NCBI GenBank assembly: GCA_963736305.1
Contig: CAVTOD010000005.1
Span: forward strand, 434,001-498,000
Length of the DNA stretch: 64,000 bases
Reading direction: 5' to 3'
Source: DASUPK01 sp963736305
GTDB taxonomy: Bacteria; Actinomycetota; Thermoleophilia; Solirubrobacterales; 70-9
Part shown: piece after piece, positions 52,713-62,974 of the stretch
Layout of the letters: each line of letters starts with the position of its first letter
Numbering within the stretch: position 1 is the first letter of the stretch
Notes under the pieces: generated by a model
What the model saw: the letters and a program-made list of their open reading frames with translations, nothing else
Told to the model about the DNA's origin: nothing
The model's database searches: none
Position numbers and translations under genes: made by a program

Positions 52713-53917
52713 TGGCAGCTCCGCGCGACTTCTACGAGGTGCTCGGCGTATCCAAGTCGGCCTCGCAGGACGAGATCAAGAAGGCCTATCGCGAGCTGGC
52801 CCGCAAGTGGCATCCGGATCGCAATTCCGGCGATGCAGAGGCGGAGGAGCGCTTCAAGGAGATCCAGCAGGCCTACGACGCGCTCTCGGATCCCGAGAAG
52901 CGCAAGCAATACGACGCCGCTGGGCGCTTTGGTGGCTTCGGCGCCGGGGGGTTCCCCGGCGGCGCCGGGGGTGCCGGAGGCGGGTTTCCGGGCGGCGGCT
53001 TCGCATCGGATCTCGGCGACATCTTCACGACGTTCTTCCGCGGCGGCCGCCAGCAGGGCCCGCGCGAGCAGCGTGGACGCGATCTCGAGACCGAGGTTCG
53101 CCTGAGCTTCGACCAGGCCATGCACGGAACCCAGATCGCCGTCTCGGTTCCGACGACGGGACCATGCTCGACCTGCGACGGCAGCGGGGCGAAGCCGGGC
53201 ACCTCACCGCGCACCTGCCCGCGCTGCGAGGGGACGGGAATCGACGCTCAGAGCCAGGGGCTCTTCTCGATCTCGCAGCCGTGCCCGGAGTGCGGTGGCC
53301 AGGGCAGCGTGATCGACGATCCCTGCCCGACCTGTGGCGGCAGCGGCATAACCCAGGAGACCAAGCGATACCGGGTGAACATCCCCGCCGGTGTCCACGA
53401 CGGCAGCAGGATCAGGCTCGCCGGCAAGGGCGAGGCCGGGTATCGCGGCGGCCCGCGCGGCGATCTGTACGTGACCACGCGCGTCGCTCCCTCGCCCGTC
53501 TTCAAGCAGCGCCCCGACGGAAACCTGGAGGTGGACCTGCCGGTCACCGTTGCCGAGGCGATCCAGGGCGCGAGCATCGAGGTCCCCACCCTCGACGGCT
53601 CGAAGACCATTCGCATCCCGCCCGGGACGCAGCACGGCTCGGTCCAGCGGTTGCGCGGGGAGGGGCCGCCGAAGCCAACATCAGCGGCGGCCACAAAAAC
53701 CGCCGCCGGATCTAGGCGAGGCGACATCTACTACCGGCTCCGGATCGACGTGCCCAAGGATCTCTCAGACGAGCAGCGGGAGGCGGTCGCGAAGCTCGCC
53801 GAGGCTCTGAACGGCCAGAACCCGCGTGCATCGCTGCTCGGTCATGCGTCAACGGCTGCCAAGGACTCCGCGGCCGGATCATCCGACGAAGAAGGGAGAG
53901 TGAAGGCCGATGGTTGA
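52712..53917 (+). CDS. dnaJ: Chaperone DnaJ with repeat-derived insertion
   Basis: A 401-residue Hsp40. J domain (residues 4-70) with HPD in KWHPDRN, a Gly/Phe-rich linker, four zinc motifs (CSTCDGSG, CPRCEGTG, CPECGGQG, CPTCGGSG) and the C-terminal substrate domains. Near residue 325, between GEGPPKP and RRGDIYYR, about ten extra residues (TSAAATKTAAGS) are encoded by the 37-bp palindromic repeat also found at 20533-20569. The insertion keeps the frame. It overlaps grpE by one base and hspR by eight. Confidence 0.95.
   Translation: MAAPRDFYEVLGVSKSASQDEIKKAYRELARKWHPDRNSGDAEAEERFKEIQQAYDALSDPEKRKQYDAAGRFGGFGAGGFPGGAGGAGGGFPGGGFASDLGDIFTTFFRGGRQQGPREQRGRDLETEVRLSFDQAMHGTQIAVSVPTTGPCSTCDGSGAKPGTSPRTCPRCEGTGIDAQSQGLFSISQPCPECGGQGSVIDDPCPTCGGSGITQETKRYRVNIPAGVHDGSRIRLAGKGEAGYRGGPRGDLYVTTRVAPSPVFKQRPDGNLEVDLPVTVAEAIQGASIEVPTLDGSKTIRIPPGTQHGSVQRLRGEGPPKPTSAAATKTAAGSRRGDIYYRLRIDVPKDLSDEQREAVAKLAEALNGQNPRASLLGHASTAAKDSAAGSSDEEGRVKADG
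53675..53711. repeat. 37-bp palindromic repeat, copy inside dnaJ
   Basis: CCAACAT-CA followed by the 28-mer (53684-53711) with arms CGGCGGC/GCCGCCG. It is identical over 28 bp and 35 of 37 overall to the inverted copy at 20533-20569. It sits in frame in dnaJ. Confidence 0.85.
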
Positions 53918-54386
53918 TGTGCCAAGCAGGAGAAGTCGCGACGCTGAAGGGCGGATCGACCAGGAGCGCGGCGTCTTCATGATCTCCGTCGCCGCCGAGC
54001 TGGCCGAGATGCACCCCCAGACGCTGCGGATGTACGAGGCGCGTGGCCTGATCACGCCGAAGCGCTCCCCCAAGAACACCCGGCTCTACTCCCAGGCGGA
54101 CGTCGAGCGGCTTCGCCGCATTCAGCGGATGACCAGCGATGAGGGCCTCAACCTGGCAGGGGTCGAGAGCGTGCTGGAGCTGGAGCGCCGGCTCGAGCGT
54201 ATGCGGAGCGACCTGGCCCGGATGCGGAAGCGCGCGGCCGAAATGGAGAAACGCATGGCCCAGGAGCTCGAGCGGCTGCGAAAGTCGCTCGGCGGCGAGC
54301 TCGTCCCCTACGGGGCCTACGAGCCCAAGCGCATGGGCCGAGGGCAGGGATCCACGCGCATCCCCATCCGGCGCCGCGCGAACTAG
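53910..54386 (+). CDS. hspR: MerR-family heat-shock repressor HspR
   Basis: A 158-residue regulator. The MerR helix-turn-helix FMISVAAELAEMHPQTLRMYEARGLITPKRS occupies about residues 23-53 and is followed by the long dimerisation helix (ERRLERMRSDLARMRKRAAEMEKR). HspR with DnaK as co-repressor binds HAIR sites before dnaK and clpB. ATG 53910 lies 8 bp inside dnaJ. The stop is shared with the convergent serine hydrolase in CTAG (54383-54386). Confidence 0.95.
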   Translation: MVDVPSRRSRDAEGRIDQERGVFMISVAAELAEMHPQTLRMYEARGLITPKRSPKNTRLYSQADVERLRRIQRMTSDEGLNLAGVESVLELERRLERMRSDLARMRKRAAEMEKRMAQELERLRKSLGGELVPYGAYEPKRMGRGQGSTRIPIRRRAN

Positions 54387-55252
54387 AGGGCGGGCCAGCC
54401 CCGCCGGTTGGGCGGAGGGGTTGCGAGCAGCCGCTCGGCGACGCCCTCGATCGCCCCGAAGCCTGTGACGTCGCCCGGGGTCTCGTCGGTGAGCACCGCG
54501 AGTGCAACGCGTTCGCCGCCGCGATGGACGAGGAGAGCGGCCTGGTGGGTCACCGCGCCGCTGGTGTGCTTCTGCCCCGGCGGCCGCCAACCGCCCTTGA
54601 ACCAGACCGACCAGCCGTGCCCGATCGCCCTCGGGATCCCCCAGCGCTCGACCGGCGCAATCCTCGCGAGCAGTCTCTTCGCATAGGCCCGGTGTGCCCC
54701 GGGGAGGTTCGGCTCCAGCCCGAAGAAGAACCGCGCCAGGTCCGCCGCGGTGACCTTGTCGCCGCCCCAGAAGCCCGTGGTCGACTCGAAGTCCCGCATC
54801 CCCGCGCGGCGGGCCACGTCCTCCAATCCCTCGTCGCCGACCTGGGCGTAGACCGCGTCGGCGGCCCGGTTGTCGGAGTAGATGATCATCGGCTCGAGCA
54901 GCGACTTGGTCGCGTCGTCGAGCGGCTGCCCTTCGCGCTCCAGCCGCCGGAGCTCCGCCGCCAGCAGGAGCGCCTTGCTGACACTCGCCGAGCTGAATTG
55001 GCGTTCGGCCTCGTAGCCCCGCAGCCCGACCGAGTCGTCGATCACGGCGAACGAGACGTCCCCGCGCGACGCGGCGAACTCCTGTGCACGACGGACGGCC
55101 CTTGACGACGGATACCGATCGCGCGGCCAGACCTCCCCCTCTCCTCTGTGGCCACCGGCGCCCTGATCGGCGAGCGATTCGGCGGCGATCCCAAAGACGA
55201 GAACGACCGCCAGAGCGGCCAGCGCGACTCGCCTGCTGATGGCCCGCACCAC
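54383..55252 (-). CDS. Exported serine hydrolase, class A beta-lactamase-like
   Basis: A 289-residue exported protein. GTG 55252 (or 55249) starts a signal segment (RVALAALAVVLVFGIAAES). The penicillin-recognising fold shows SVSK (nucleophile Ser and Lys), YSDN (the SDN motif) and HTSG in place of KTG. All three active-site elements of a class A beta-lactamase or D-Ala peptidase are thus represented, though the omega-loop Glu is not obvious. It may be a lactamase, a peptidoglycan enzyme or an esterase. Confidence 0.8.
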   Translation of the reverse strand: MVRAISRRVALAALAVVLVFGIAAESLADQGAGGHRGEGEVWPRDRYPSSRAVRRAQEFAASRGDVSFAVIDDSVGLRGYEAERQFSSASVSKALLLAAELRRLEREGQPLDDATKSLLEPMIIYSDNRAADAVYAQVGDEGLEDVARRAGMRDFESTTGFWGGDKVTAADLARFFFGLEPNLPGAHRAYAKRLLARIAPVERWGIPRAIGHGWSVWFKGGWRPPGQKHTSGAVTHQAALLVHRGGERVALAVLTDETPGDVTGFGAIEGVAERLLATPPPNRRGWPAL

Positions 55253-55277
55253 GCGAGAAGCGTAAGTGGGCGTTCGG

Positions 55278-55700
55278 TTAGGAGCGGGTATTCGTCTCGG
55301 CGCTGGCGAGCTCTGGATCGAGACCCGCATCGGCGAGGGCCTCGGCCTGATCGAGATAGAGGCGCCAATAGGCGATCTTGCCGTCGCGGAAGGTGATCGT
55401 GTGCGCGTCGCGCTGCTCGACCTCGAGATCGACGCTCTGTCCCTTCGCGCGGGTGTGCAGGAGGGCAACGACCCGGTCGCCGGCGGGCAGCAGCCGGAAG
55501 TCCTTGATCTCGACGTTCGCGAACCCGCTCGTCAACAGCTCGACCACCCGCTTGGCGGCTTGCGGTCCTCGATACGGGCCCTCGGGGAGATCGGGGTCAT
55601 AGATCTCGACGTCGTCCGTGAAGAAGGGCATGACGCCGTCGACACCTTCTCGGTTGAAGGTCTCCAGGATGCGCTGATACGTCTCGAGGTTGGTCTCCAT
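55278..55700 (-). CDS. SnoaL/NTF2-like domain protein
   Basis: A 140-residue cone-fold protein from ATG 55700, chosen for the AAGGA ribosome site 6 nt upstream. Typical text is ILETFNREGVDGVMPFFTDDVEIYDP, followed by YRGPQAAKRVVELL and the closing strand ITFRDGKIAYWRLYLD. NTF2-like proteins are small ligand-binding enzymes or carriers; no function can be assigned. It is alone between the serine hydrolase and the clpB promoter. Confidence 0.85.
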   Translation of the reverse strand: METNLETYQRILETFNREGVDGVMPFFTDDVEIYDPDLPEGPYRGPQAAKRVVELLTSGFANVEIKDFRLLPAGDRVVALLHTRAKGQSVDLEVEQRDAHTITFRDGKIAYWRLYLDQAEALADAGLDPELASAETNTRS

Positions 55701-55796
55701 AGTCGTCCTTGACCGGAGCTGGCCCGACACCGGAATCCTATGCGGAGCGGACATTCGAGTAAACCCCCAAATCGGCCACGTCCGCGACAGGCGTAG

Positions 55797-55819
55797 ATCT
55801 AAGTCTTTGAGACATAGAT
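55797..55819. promoter_or_regulatory. HAIR-like HspR site upstream of clpB
   Basis: ATCTAAGT-N7-ACATAGAT, an inverted repeat with 8-bp arms and one mismatch, 41 bp before the clpB start. The right half plus flank (ACATAGATTTCTT) matches the dnaK upstream site (ACTTAGATTTCTT) at 12 of 13 positions. The N7 spacing equals that of the classical HAIR element. Confidence 0.55.
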
Positions 55820-55859
55820 TTCTTTACTTTTTGCACTAAGGCCGCTACCATGCACCGAG

Positions 55860-58457
<2,598 letters not shown>

Positions 58458-58474
58458 GCACGGCTTCCCCACGA

Positions 58475-58499
58475 ACGGGTGCGCCTGCGGCGCACCCGT
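58475..58499. repeat. REP-like palindrome, copy C (after clpB)
   Basis: ACGGGTGCGCC-TGC-GGCGCACCCGT, a perfect 11-bp-arm hairpin 17 bp after the clpB stop. It matches the core of the repeats at 7247-7283 and 47346-47382. It may serve as the clpB terminator or mRNA 3' stabiliser, as REP elements do. Confidence 0.65.
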
Positions 58500-58565
58500 C
58501 GCGTCGACCAAAGAACCCAGTTCTCGGTATCGGGCTTCGCGCTCGCCTGGACGAATAGATCAGGG

Positions 58566-59354
58566 ATGAACTTAAACGGCACAAGTCGGGCCTGGCGGCG
58601 CGGCCTCGCGCCAACTGCCGAGGACGCCGGCTGGACCATCCGTGAGGCCGCATGGGACCTCGAGGAGCGGGTCCTGTGGCGAGGCAGCGATGTGACGCGC
58701 GAGGCGCTCGCACGCGCAGGCCACGCGATGCAGCCACTTCACCGGCTGATCCAGACCAGGCTGACCTGGCCCGTGGCGGACGCGCTGAGCGAGCAGGGCC
58801 GCCGCTCCAGGGCGGCGATCGCCGCCGGCGCCGCGACGCTGGCGATCGCCGCGGCCGCGGGTGGAGCGATGAGCGCAGCAGACCATCCCTCGGCGAGTGA
58901 GCCCGTACACGCCGCGACCTTGTCGACCGCCGCGCCGCAGAGCGCCAGCCTGACCGCCCTCCAGGGAGTCACGCCCAAGATCCAGGCCGGACATGCCGCA
59001 CCTGCCCCGGTCCGGCCCCCGGCTGAGTCCGCAGCACCACCCACGCAGGTCGCGTGGCAGTTCGCGCAGGCGTTCGTCGGATACGAGGTCGGAAAGTCGA
59101 CCAAGAAGACCGACGCCGCCTTTGCAGCGACGGCCACCAAGCCGCTGGTGAAGTCGCTCGCCGCCGACCCACCAAGGCTTCCCTCCAACGGCAAGATTCC
59201 GCAGGCGAAGGTCCTCAACGTCGTCCTGGGCGCCGCCAGCAAGAAGCAGGTCACCGCCAGCGTCTCCCTCGTCCGGCTGCGGGCGATCAGCGAGGTGCGG
59301 CTGACCCTGACGAAGACCGGCAACGAGTGGCGAGTCGCTCAGGTCCTTGGCTGA
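58566..59354 (+). CDS. Single-pass membrane protein with exported NTF2/TcpC-like domain
   Basis: A 262-residue bitopic protein. The N-terminal 80 residues are cytoplasmic and helical, one helix at about 83-103 crosses the membrane (AAIAAGAATLAIAAAAGGAM), and residues 150-262 form an extracellular domain (VAWQFAQAFVGYEVGKSTKK, VTASVSLVRLRAISEVRLTL). That domain resembles the NTF2-like fold of conjugation protein TcpC. Its stop overlaps the start of a peptidoglycan hydrolase (TGATG), so the two form one unit, perhaps a wall-remodelling complex. TcpC likeness is tentative. Confidence 0.65.
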   Translation: MNLNGTSRAWRRGLAPTAEDAGWTIREAAWDLEERVLWRGSDVTREALARAGHAMQPLHRLIQTRLTWPVADALSEQGRRSRAAIAAGAATLAIAAAAGGAMSAADHPSASEPVHAATLSTAAPQSASLTALQGVTPKIQAGHAAPAPVRPPAESAAPPTQVAWQFAQAFVGYEVGKSTKKTDAAFAATATKPLVKSLAADPPRLPSNGKIPQAKVLNVVLGAASKKQVTASVSLVRLRAISEVRLTLTKTGNEWRVAQVLG

Positions 59355-60970
59355 TGGGACGAATCAGGACGGCAATCGCGGCGACGGTCGTGGGCGCGGC
59401 GATTGCCGCGCCGGCGGCCGGTGCGCAGACGACATCTGACCCGGCGCCGACGACCACCACGGACCCGCCCGTGCCGCCCAGCCAGCCGCAGCCGCCGATG
59501 ACGCTGCTTCCGCCGGCCAAGCCGATCATCAAACAGCCGCCGAAGACCCAGAAGCCCGCTCCGAAGCCCCCCGCAAAGGGTGGCAGCAAGGGCCCGAAGG
59601 GTGGAGGCGAGGACGAGAAGGGCACCGCCAAGCCCGGCGGCACGGCCCCGCCGCCGCCCGCCCCGCTGGTCCCCACCGCCTGCGGCCCTGTCGCGATCCC
59701 TGCGTATCTCGGCCCGATCTACCAGGCCGCGGCGCAGGCGTACGACCTGGGCCCCGCCGGCCCGTCGATCCTCGCCGCGATCAACGAGATCGAAAGCGGC
59801 TTCGGCCAGAACCTCGGCCCCTCTTCCGCCGGCGCCGAGGGATGGATGCAGTTCATGCCCTCGACCTGGGCCGTTTACGGCGTGGACGCGGACCACGACG
59901 GCACCAAGGACCCGAACAACCCGAACGACGCGATCTTCGCCGCAGCCCGCTACCTGCGCGCCGCCGGCATGCCCGAGGACCCGGAGGGCGCGGTCTTCGC
60001 CTACAACCATGCCGACTGGTACGTCGCCGAGGTGATGGCGCGGGCCGCCTGCTTCAGCGGGATCGGCAATGGGGCGCTCGGCGGCCTCTCCCTGATCCCG
60101 AAGCAGCAGGAGCTCGTCTGCTCCCCCGCGGATGGCTCACGCGAGTCGATCCCCGACGACTACATGAAGGCCTTCCAGGACGCGGCCGGCCGCTACGACC
60201 TCGGCCAGAGCGGCGTCTGGGCCCTTGCCGCGGTGGCCAGGGTCGAATCGAACTTCGGCGAGGGGATGAGCCGCGAGCAGCTCTCGTCGGTCGGCCCGCT
60301 CGGCATCACCGACGACCACTGGAAGCAATACGCGGTCGACGGCGATGGCGACGGCAGGATCAAGCGCCAGAGCCCGGCCGACTCGGCCGCAACGCTGGCC
60401 AGGATGATCTGGGCCGCGGGCGACTTGCGCGCCGGGCTGTTCCAGCACAACCACGCCGAGTGGTACGTCGATGCCGTCCTGCAGGACGCCGAGTCGATGG
60501 CCGGGAGCTGCCAGGTGAAGACCGTGGCCTACTCGGTCGCTCTGCCGGGGCCCACCAACGCACCGATCAACTGGGCAAACGTCGAGCTCTCGAACTCACT
60601 CGAGATGGTGGACATCCAGTCCGGTGCGATCGATCCGCGGATCCTCGGCATCCTGGGCGCGATCAGCCAGCAGCACACGATCCGCATCTCGGCGCTCCGC
60701 TCGGATCACTCCAAGTTCACCTCGAGTGGCAACGTCTCCAACCACTACTACGGCCGCGCCATGGACATCGCCGCGATCGACGGCGTGGCCTGCACCGACG
60801 TCTCGGTCGACGGCCCCTGCGGGACGATCGCCCGCCAGCTCGGCGCGCTGCCGGCGGGCCAGGAGCCGACCGAGCTCATCTACTGCTTCGATCCGGATGG
60901 GCCCGCGAATCCGAGCGGGTTCGCGCAGGCCGATCACTGCGACCACGTCCACGTGGGGTTCGACGGCTAG
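59354..60970 (+). CDS. Exported multi-domain peptidoglycan hydrolase
   Basis: A 538-residue protein. Signal peptide (1-24), then a Pro/Lys/Gly-rich wall-spanning linker to about 112. A first lytic transglycosylase domain follows (AINEIESGFGQNLGPSSAGAEGWMQF) with catalytic Glu, then a second, diverged one (VARVESNFGEG). Last is an M15-like C-terminal domain (NHYYGRAMDIAAIDG with HCDHVHVGF) whose His/Asp/His could bind zinc. It would cut both glycan strands and peptides. It overlaps the upstream membrane-protein gene by one base. Confidence 0.82.
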   Translation: MGRIRTAIAATVVGAAIAAPAAGAQTTSDPAPTTTTDPPVPPSQPQPPMTLLPPAKPIIKQPPKTQKPAPKPPAKGGSKGPKGGGEDEKGTAKPGGTAPPPPAPLVPTACGPVAIPAYLGPIYQAAAQAYDLGPAGPSILAAINEIESGFGQNLGPSSAGAEGWMQFMPSTWAVYGVDADHDGTKDPNNPNDAIFAAARYLRAAGMPEDPEGAVFAYNHADWYVAEVMARAACFSGIGNGALGGLSLIPKQQELVCSPADGSRESIPDDYMKAFQDAAGRYDLGQSGVWALAAVARVESNFGEGMSREQLSSVGPLGITDDHWKQYAVDGDGDGRIKRQSPADSAATLARMIWAAGDLRAGLFQHNHAEWYVDAVLQDAESMAGSCQVKTVAYSVALPGPTNAPINWANVELSNSLEMVDIQSGAIDPRILGILGAISQQHTIRISALRSDHSKFTSSGNVSNHYYGRAMDIAAIDGVACTDVSVDGPCGTIARQLGALPAGQEPTELIYCFDPDGPANPSGFAQADHCDHVHVGFDG

Positions 60971-60980
60971 AGCTTGGGCA

Positions 60981-60992
60981 TAGGGTTCTCCT
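60981..60992 (+). promoter_or_regulatory. Leaderless-type promoter of enoyl-CoA hydratase gene
   Basis: TAGGGT at 60981-60986 is followed by TCTCCT and ATG 60993. Confidence 0.45.
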
Positions 60993-61925
60993 ATGCCGAT
61001 GTTGGAGATCGAGCGCCGCGGCCGGGTGGTCGTTGTCAGCGTCGATCACCCGCCGCACAACTTCATGACCGCCGGGATGGTCCGGGAGCTGCAGCGGCTG
61101 ATCCGCTCGCTCCGCGGTGACCGCTCTGTCGGCGCTGTCGTGATCACCGGCAAGCCTGACGACCTCTACATCACCCACTACGACGTCGGCGAAATCCTCG
61201 CCAGCGTGCAGCGGGCGGGCATCGCTGCCCCACCGTGGCTGACCGCGATCGTCCTGAGGATCGCCGGGGCCGTCCGACGAATTCCGGCCCTGCGCGACCT
61301 GGGTGAGAGAACCCCCCTCGCGGCGGTGTTCGAGCTCTACCGGATCCATGACCTGTTCCTGGAGATGAACCGCTCCGAGCTGGTCTTTATCGCCGCGATC
61401 AATGGTCCGGCGACCGGCGGCGGCTGCGAGATCTCACTCGCCTGCGACGTCCGGTTGATGGCCGACACCGACATCGCGATCGGCCTGCCCGAGATGACGA
61501 TCGACTTCAACCCCGGCGCCGGCGGCACTCAGCGGCTGCCGAGGCTCGTGGGCGTGGGCCGAGCGATGCAGATGATGCTCGACGGACGGACCCTGAGCCC
61601 GCGCGAGGCACTCGACTGCGGGCTGGTCGGCGCCGTCGTTCCGCCCGACCAGGTAAAGGAGGCGGCGATCCGGGTGGGGGGGCGGCTGGCGCGGCGCTCG
61701 CCAGAGGCGATCCGGTCGCTGAAGCGGGCCGTGTACGAGGGCGCCTCGCGTCCGCTGGCGCAGGGCCTCGCCGCCGAGCGGAAGTGGTTCATGGTCGCCT
61801 CGGCCACGGACTCCTCACAGGAGAAGCTGGCCGCGATGTCCCGGCAGGTCGATGCCGACGGGACGTCGCCGTGGGCGACGCCGGAGGGATTGGCTCAATG
61901 GCAGGACGGGACCGCCGGGGACTAG
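60993..61925 (+). CDS. Enoyl-CoA hydratase/isomerase-family protein
   Basis: A 310-residue crotonase-fold protein, about 50 residues longer than typical because of an insertion at about 65-115. The oxyanion-hole segments are VVITGKPDDLY and AINGPATGGGCEISLACDVR; the second keeps the GGG/C pattern. IGLPEMTIDFNPGAGGTQRLPRLVG and the REALDCGLVGAVV stretch are typical. The Glu in PEMTI is present at the position of one catalytic Glu. It hydrates or isomerises enoyl-CoA in fatty-acid metabolism. The stop is shared in CTAG with the methyltransferase. Confidence 0.9.
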   Translation: MPMLEIERRGRVVVVSVDHPPHNFMTAGMVRELQRLIRSLRGDRSVGAVVITGKPDDLYITHYDVGEILASVQRAGIAAPPWLTAIVLRIAGAVRRIPALRDLGERTPLAAVFELYRIHDLFLEMNRSELVFIAAINGPATGGGCEISLACDVRLMADTDIAIGLPEMTIDFNPGAGGTQRLPRLVGVGRAMQMMLDGRTLSPREALDCGLVGAVVPPDQVKEAAIRVGGRLARRSPEAIRSLKRAVYEGASRPLAQGLAAERKWFMVASATDSSQEKLAAMSRQVDADGTSPWATPEGLAQWQDGTAGD

Positions 61926-62569
61926 CTCGAGCCCGGCCCGGTGGGTCGTTGCGCGACCCCTCGGATCACCGGCCGCACGATCGGCGGGGCCTTCGGCAGC
62001 TTCTTGTTCTCAAGGCTGTCGATCCAGAAGCCCGCATCGGCGAGCAGTTGCCCGGTGTCGCGATTCGGATGGCAGCCGGCCGCGAGGAATCCCCACGGCC
62101 GCTCGAGCCGGTCCTGCCAGCGGGCGAGTCCCGGTCTGCTGCTGCGGACGTGCTCGAGATAGAGGAGTTTTCCGCCCTCGACCAGGACGCGCCGGGCCTC
62201 GGACAGGGCGCCGAGCGGGTCGGGCACCGTGCAGAGCACCAGGGTCGAAACCACGGTGTCGAAGCTGTCGTCGTCGAAGGGCAGCTGCTCTGCCGAGACC
62301 TCGACCACGGTGGGGTTCCCGGCCGCACCGGGGTCGCGGGCGACGCGCTCCCGCAGACGCCGGGCCATGTGCGGGTCCGGCTCGGTCATCACCAGCTCGG
62401 TCACGGCGTCCGTGTAGTGCTCGAGGTTGTGCCCGGTACCGGCCCCGAGCTCGAGGACCCTTCCAGACGCTGAGGCGAGCAGCTCATGCCGCATCTCTCC
62501 CAGTCCGGCGCGCTCGGTCCCGGCCATTAGCCGGTCGTAGAGGCGAGCAAAGATCGGATGCTCACTCAC
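61922..62569 (-). CDS. Class I SAM-dependent methyltransferase (UbiE-like)
   Basis: A 215-residue methyltransferase from GTG 62569 (VSEHPIFARLYDRLM). The SAM motif VLELGAGTGHNLEHY, acidic end of strand 2 (MTEPDPHM) and VVSTLVLCTVPDP are typical of UbiE/COQ5-like and lipid methyltransferases. GKLLYLEHVRSSRP and GCHPNRDT follow. The substrate could be a quinone, a sterol or another lipid. It shares the CTAG stop with the enoyl-CoA hydratase. Confidence 0.88.
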   Translation of the reverse strand: MSEHPIFARLYDRLMAGTERAGLGEMRHELLASASGRVLELGAGTGHNLEHYTDAVTELVMTEPDPHMARRLRERVARDPGAAGNPTVVEVSAEQLPFDDDSFDTVVSTLVLCTVPDPLGALSEARRVLVEGGKLLYLEHVRSSRPGLARWQDRLERPWGFLAAGCHPNRDTGQLLADAGFWIDSLENKKLPKAPPIVRPVIRGVAQRPTGPGSS

Positions 62570-62692
62570 GCCGTAATCATTGCCGCTGATCCGGACGAGG
62601 GCGCCGATTCCGCGCTCGAGATTGCACGGGACGCCGGAAAGTGAAAGAAAGGGGTCCCACCATGGGCAAGTCACCAAGAGAGGAAAAACGTC

Positions 62693-62974
62693 ATGCCGAC
62701 ATTCGTAATGCTCACCAACCTGAGTTCCGAGGGCGTACAGACGCTCAAGAACAACCCGACGCGGGTCCAGGAGGTCAACAAGGAGGTCGAACAGCTCGGG
62801 GTCACCGTCAAGGAGCAGTGGGCGACGCTCGGGCAGTACGACTTCATCACCATCGTGGAGGCGCCCGACGAGAAGACCATGGCCAAGGTCTCCGTCGAGC
62901 TCGGCTCCCGCGGCACCATGAGTAGCCAGACCCTCGCCGCGATCCCCGTCGAGGACTTCGTGAGCGCCCTTTGA
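62693..62974 (+). CDS. GYD-domain protein
   Basis: A 93-residue ferredoxin-fold GYD protein: FVMLTNLSSEGVQTLKNNP at the start and the naming motif in WATLGQYDFITIVEAPD. Function unknown across the family. An AGAGGAAA ribosome site precedes ATG 62693. Its stop overlaps the TTG start of purD (TTGA), so it is translationally coupled to purine synthesis, though no role is known. Confidence 0.9.
   Translation: MPTFVMLTNLSSEGVQTLKNNPTRVQEVNKEVEQLGVTVKEQWATLGQYDFITIVEAPDEKTMAKVSVELGSRGTMSSQTLAAIPVEDFVSAL

Noticed and set aside
58475..58499. Intrinsic terminator after clpB
   Set aside because: The hairpin is perfect but has no T tract and matches repeats at two other loci, so it is listed as a REP-like element.
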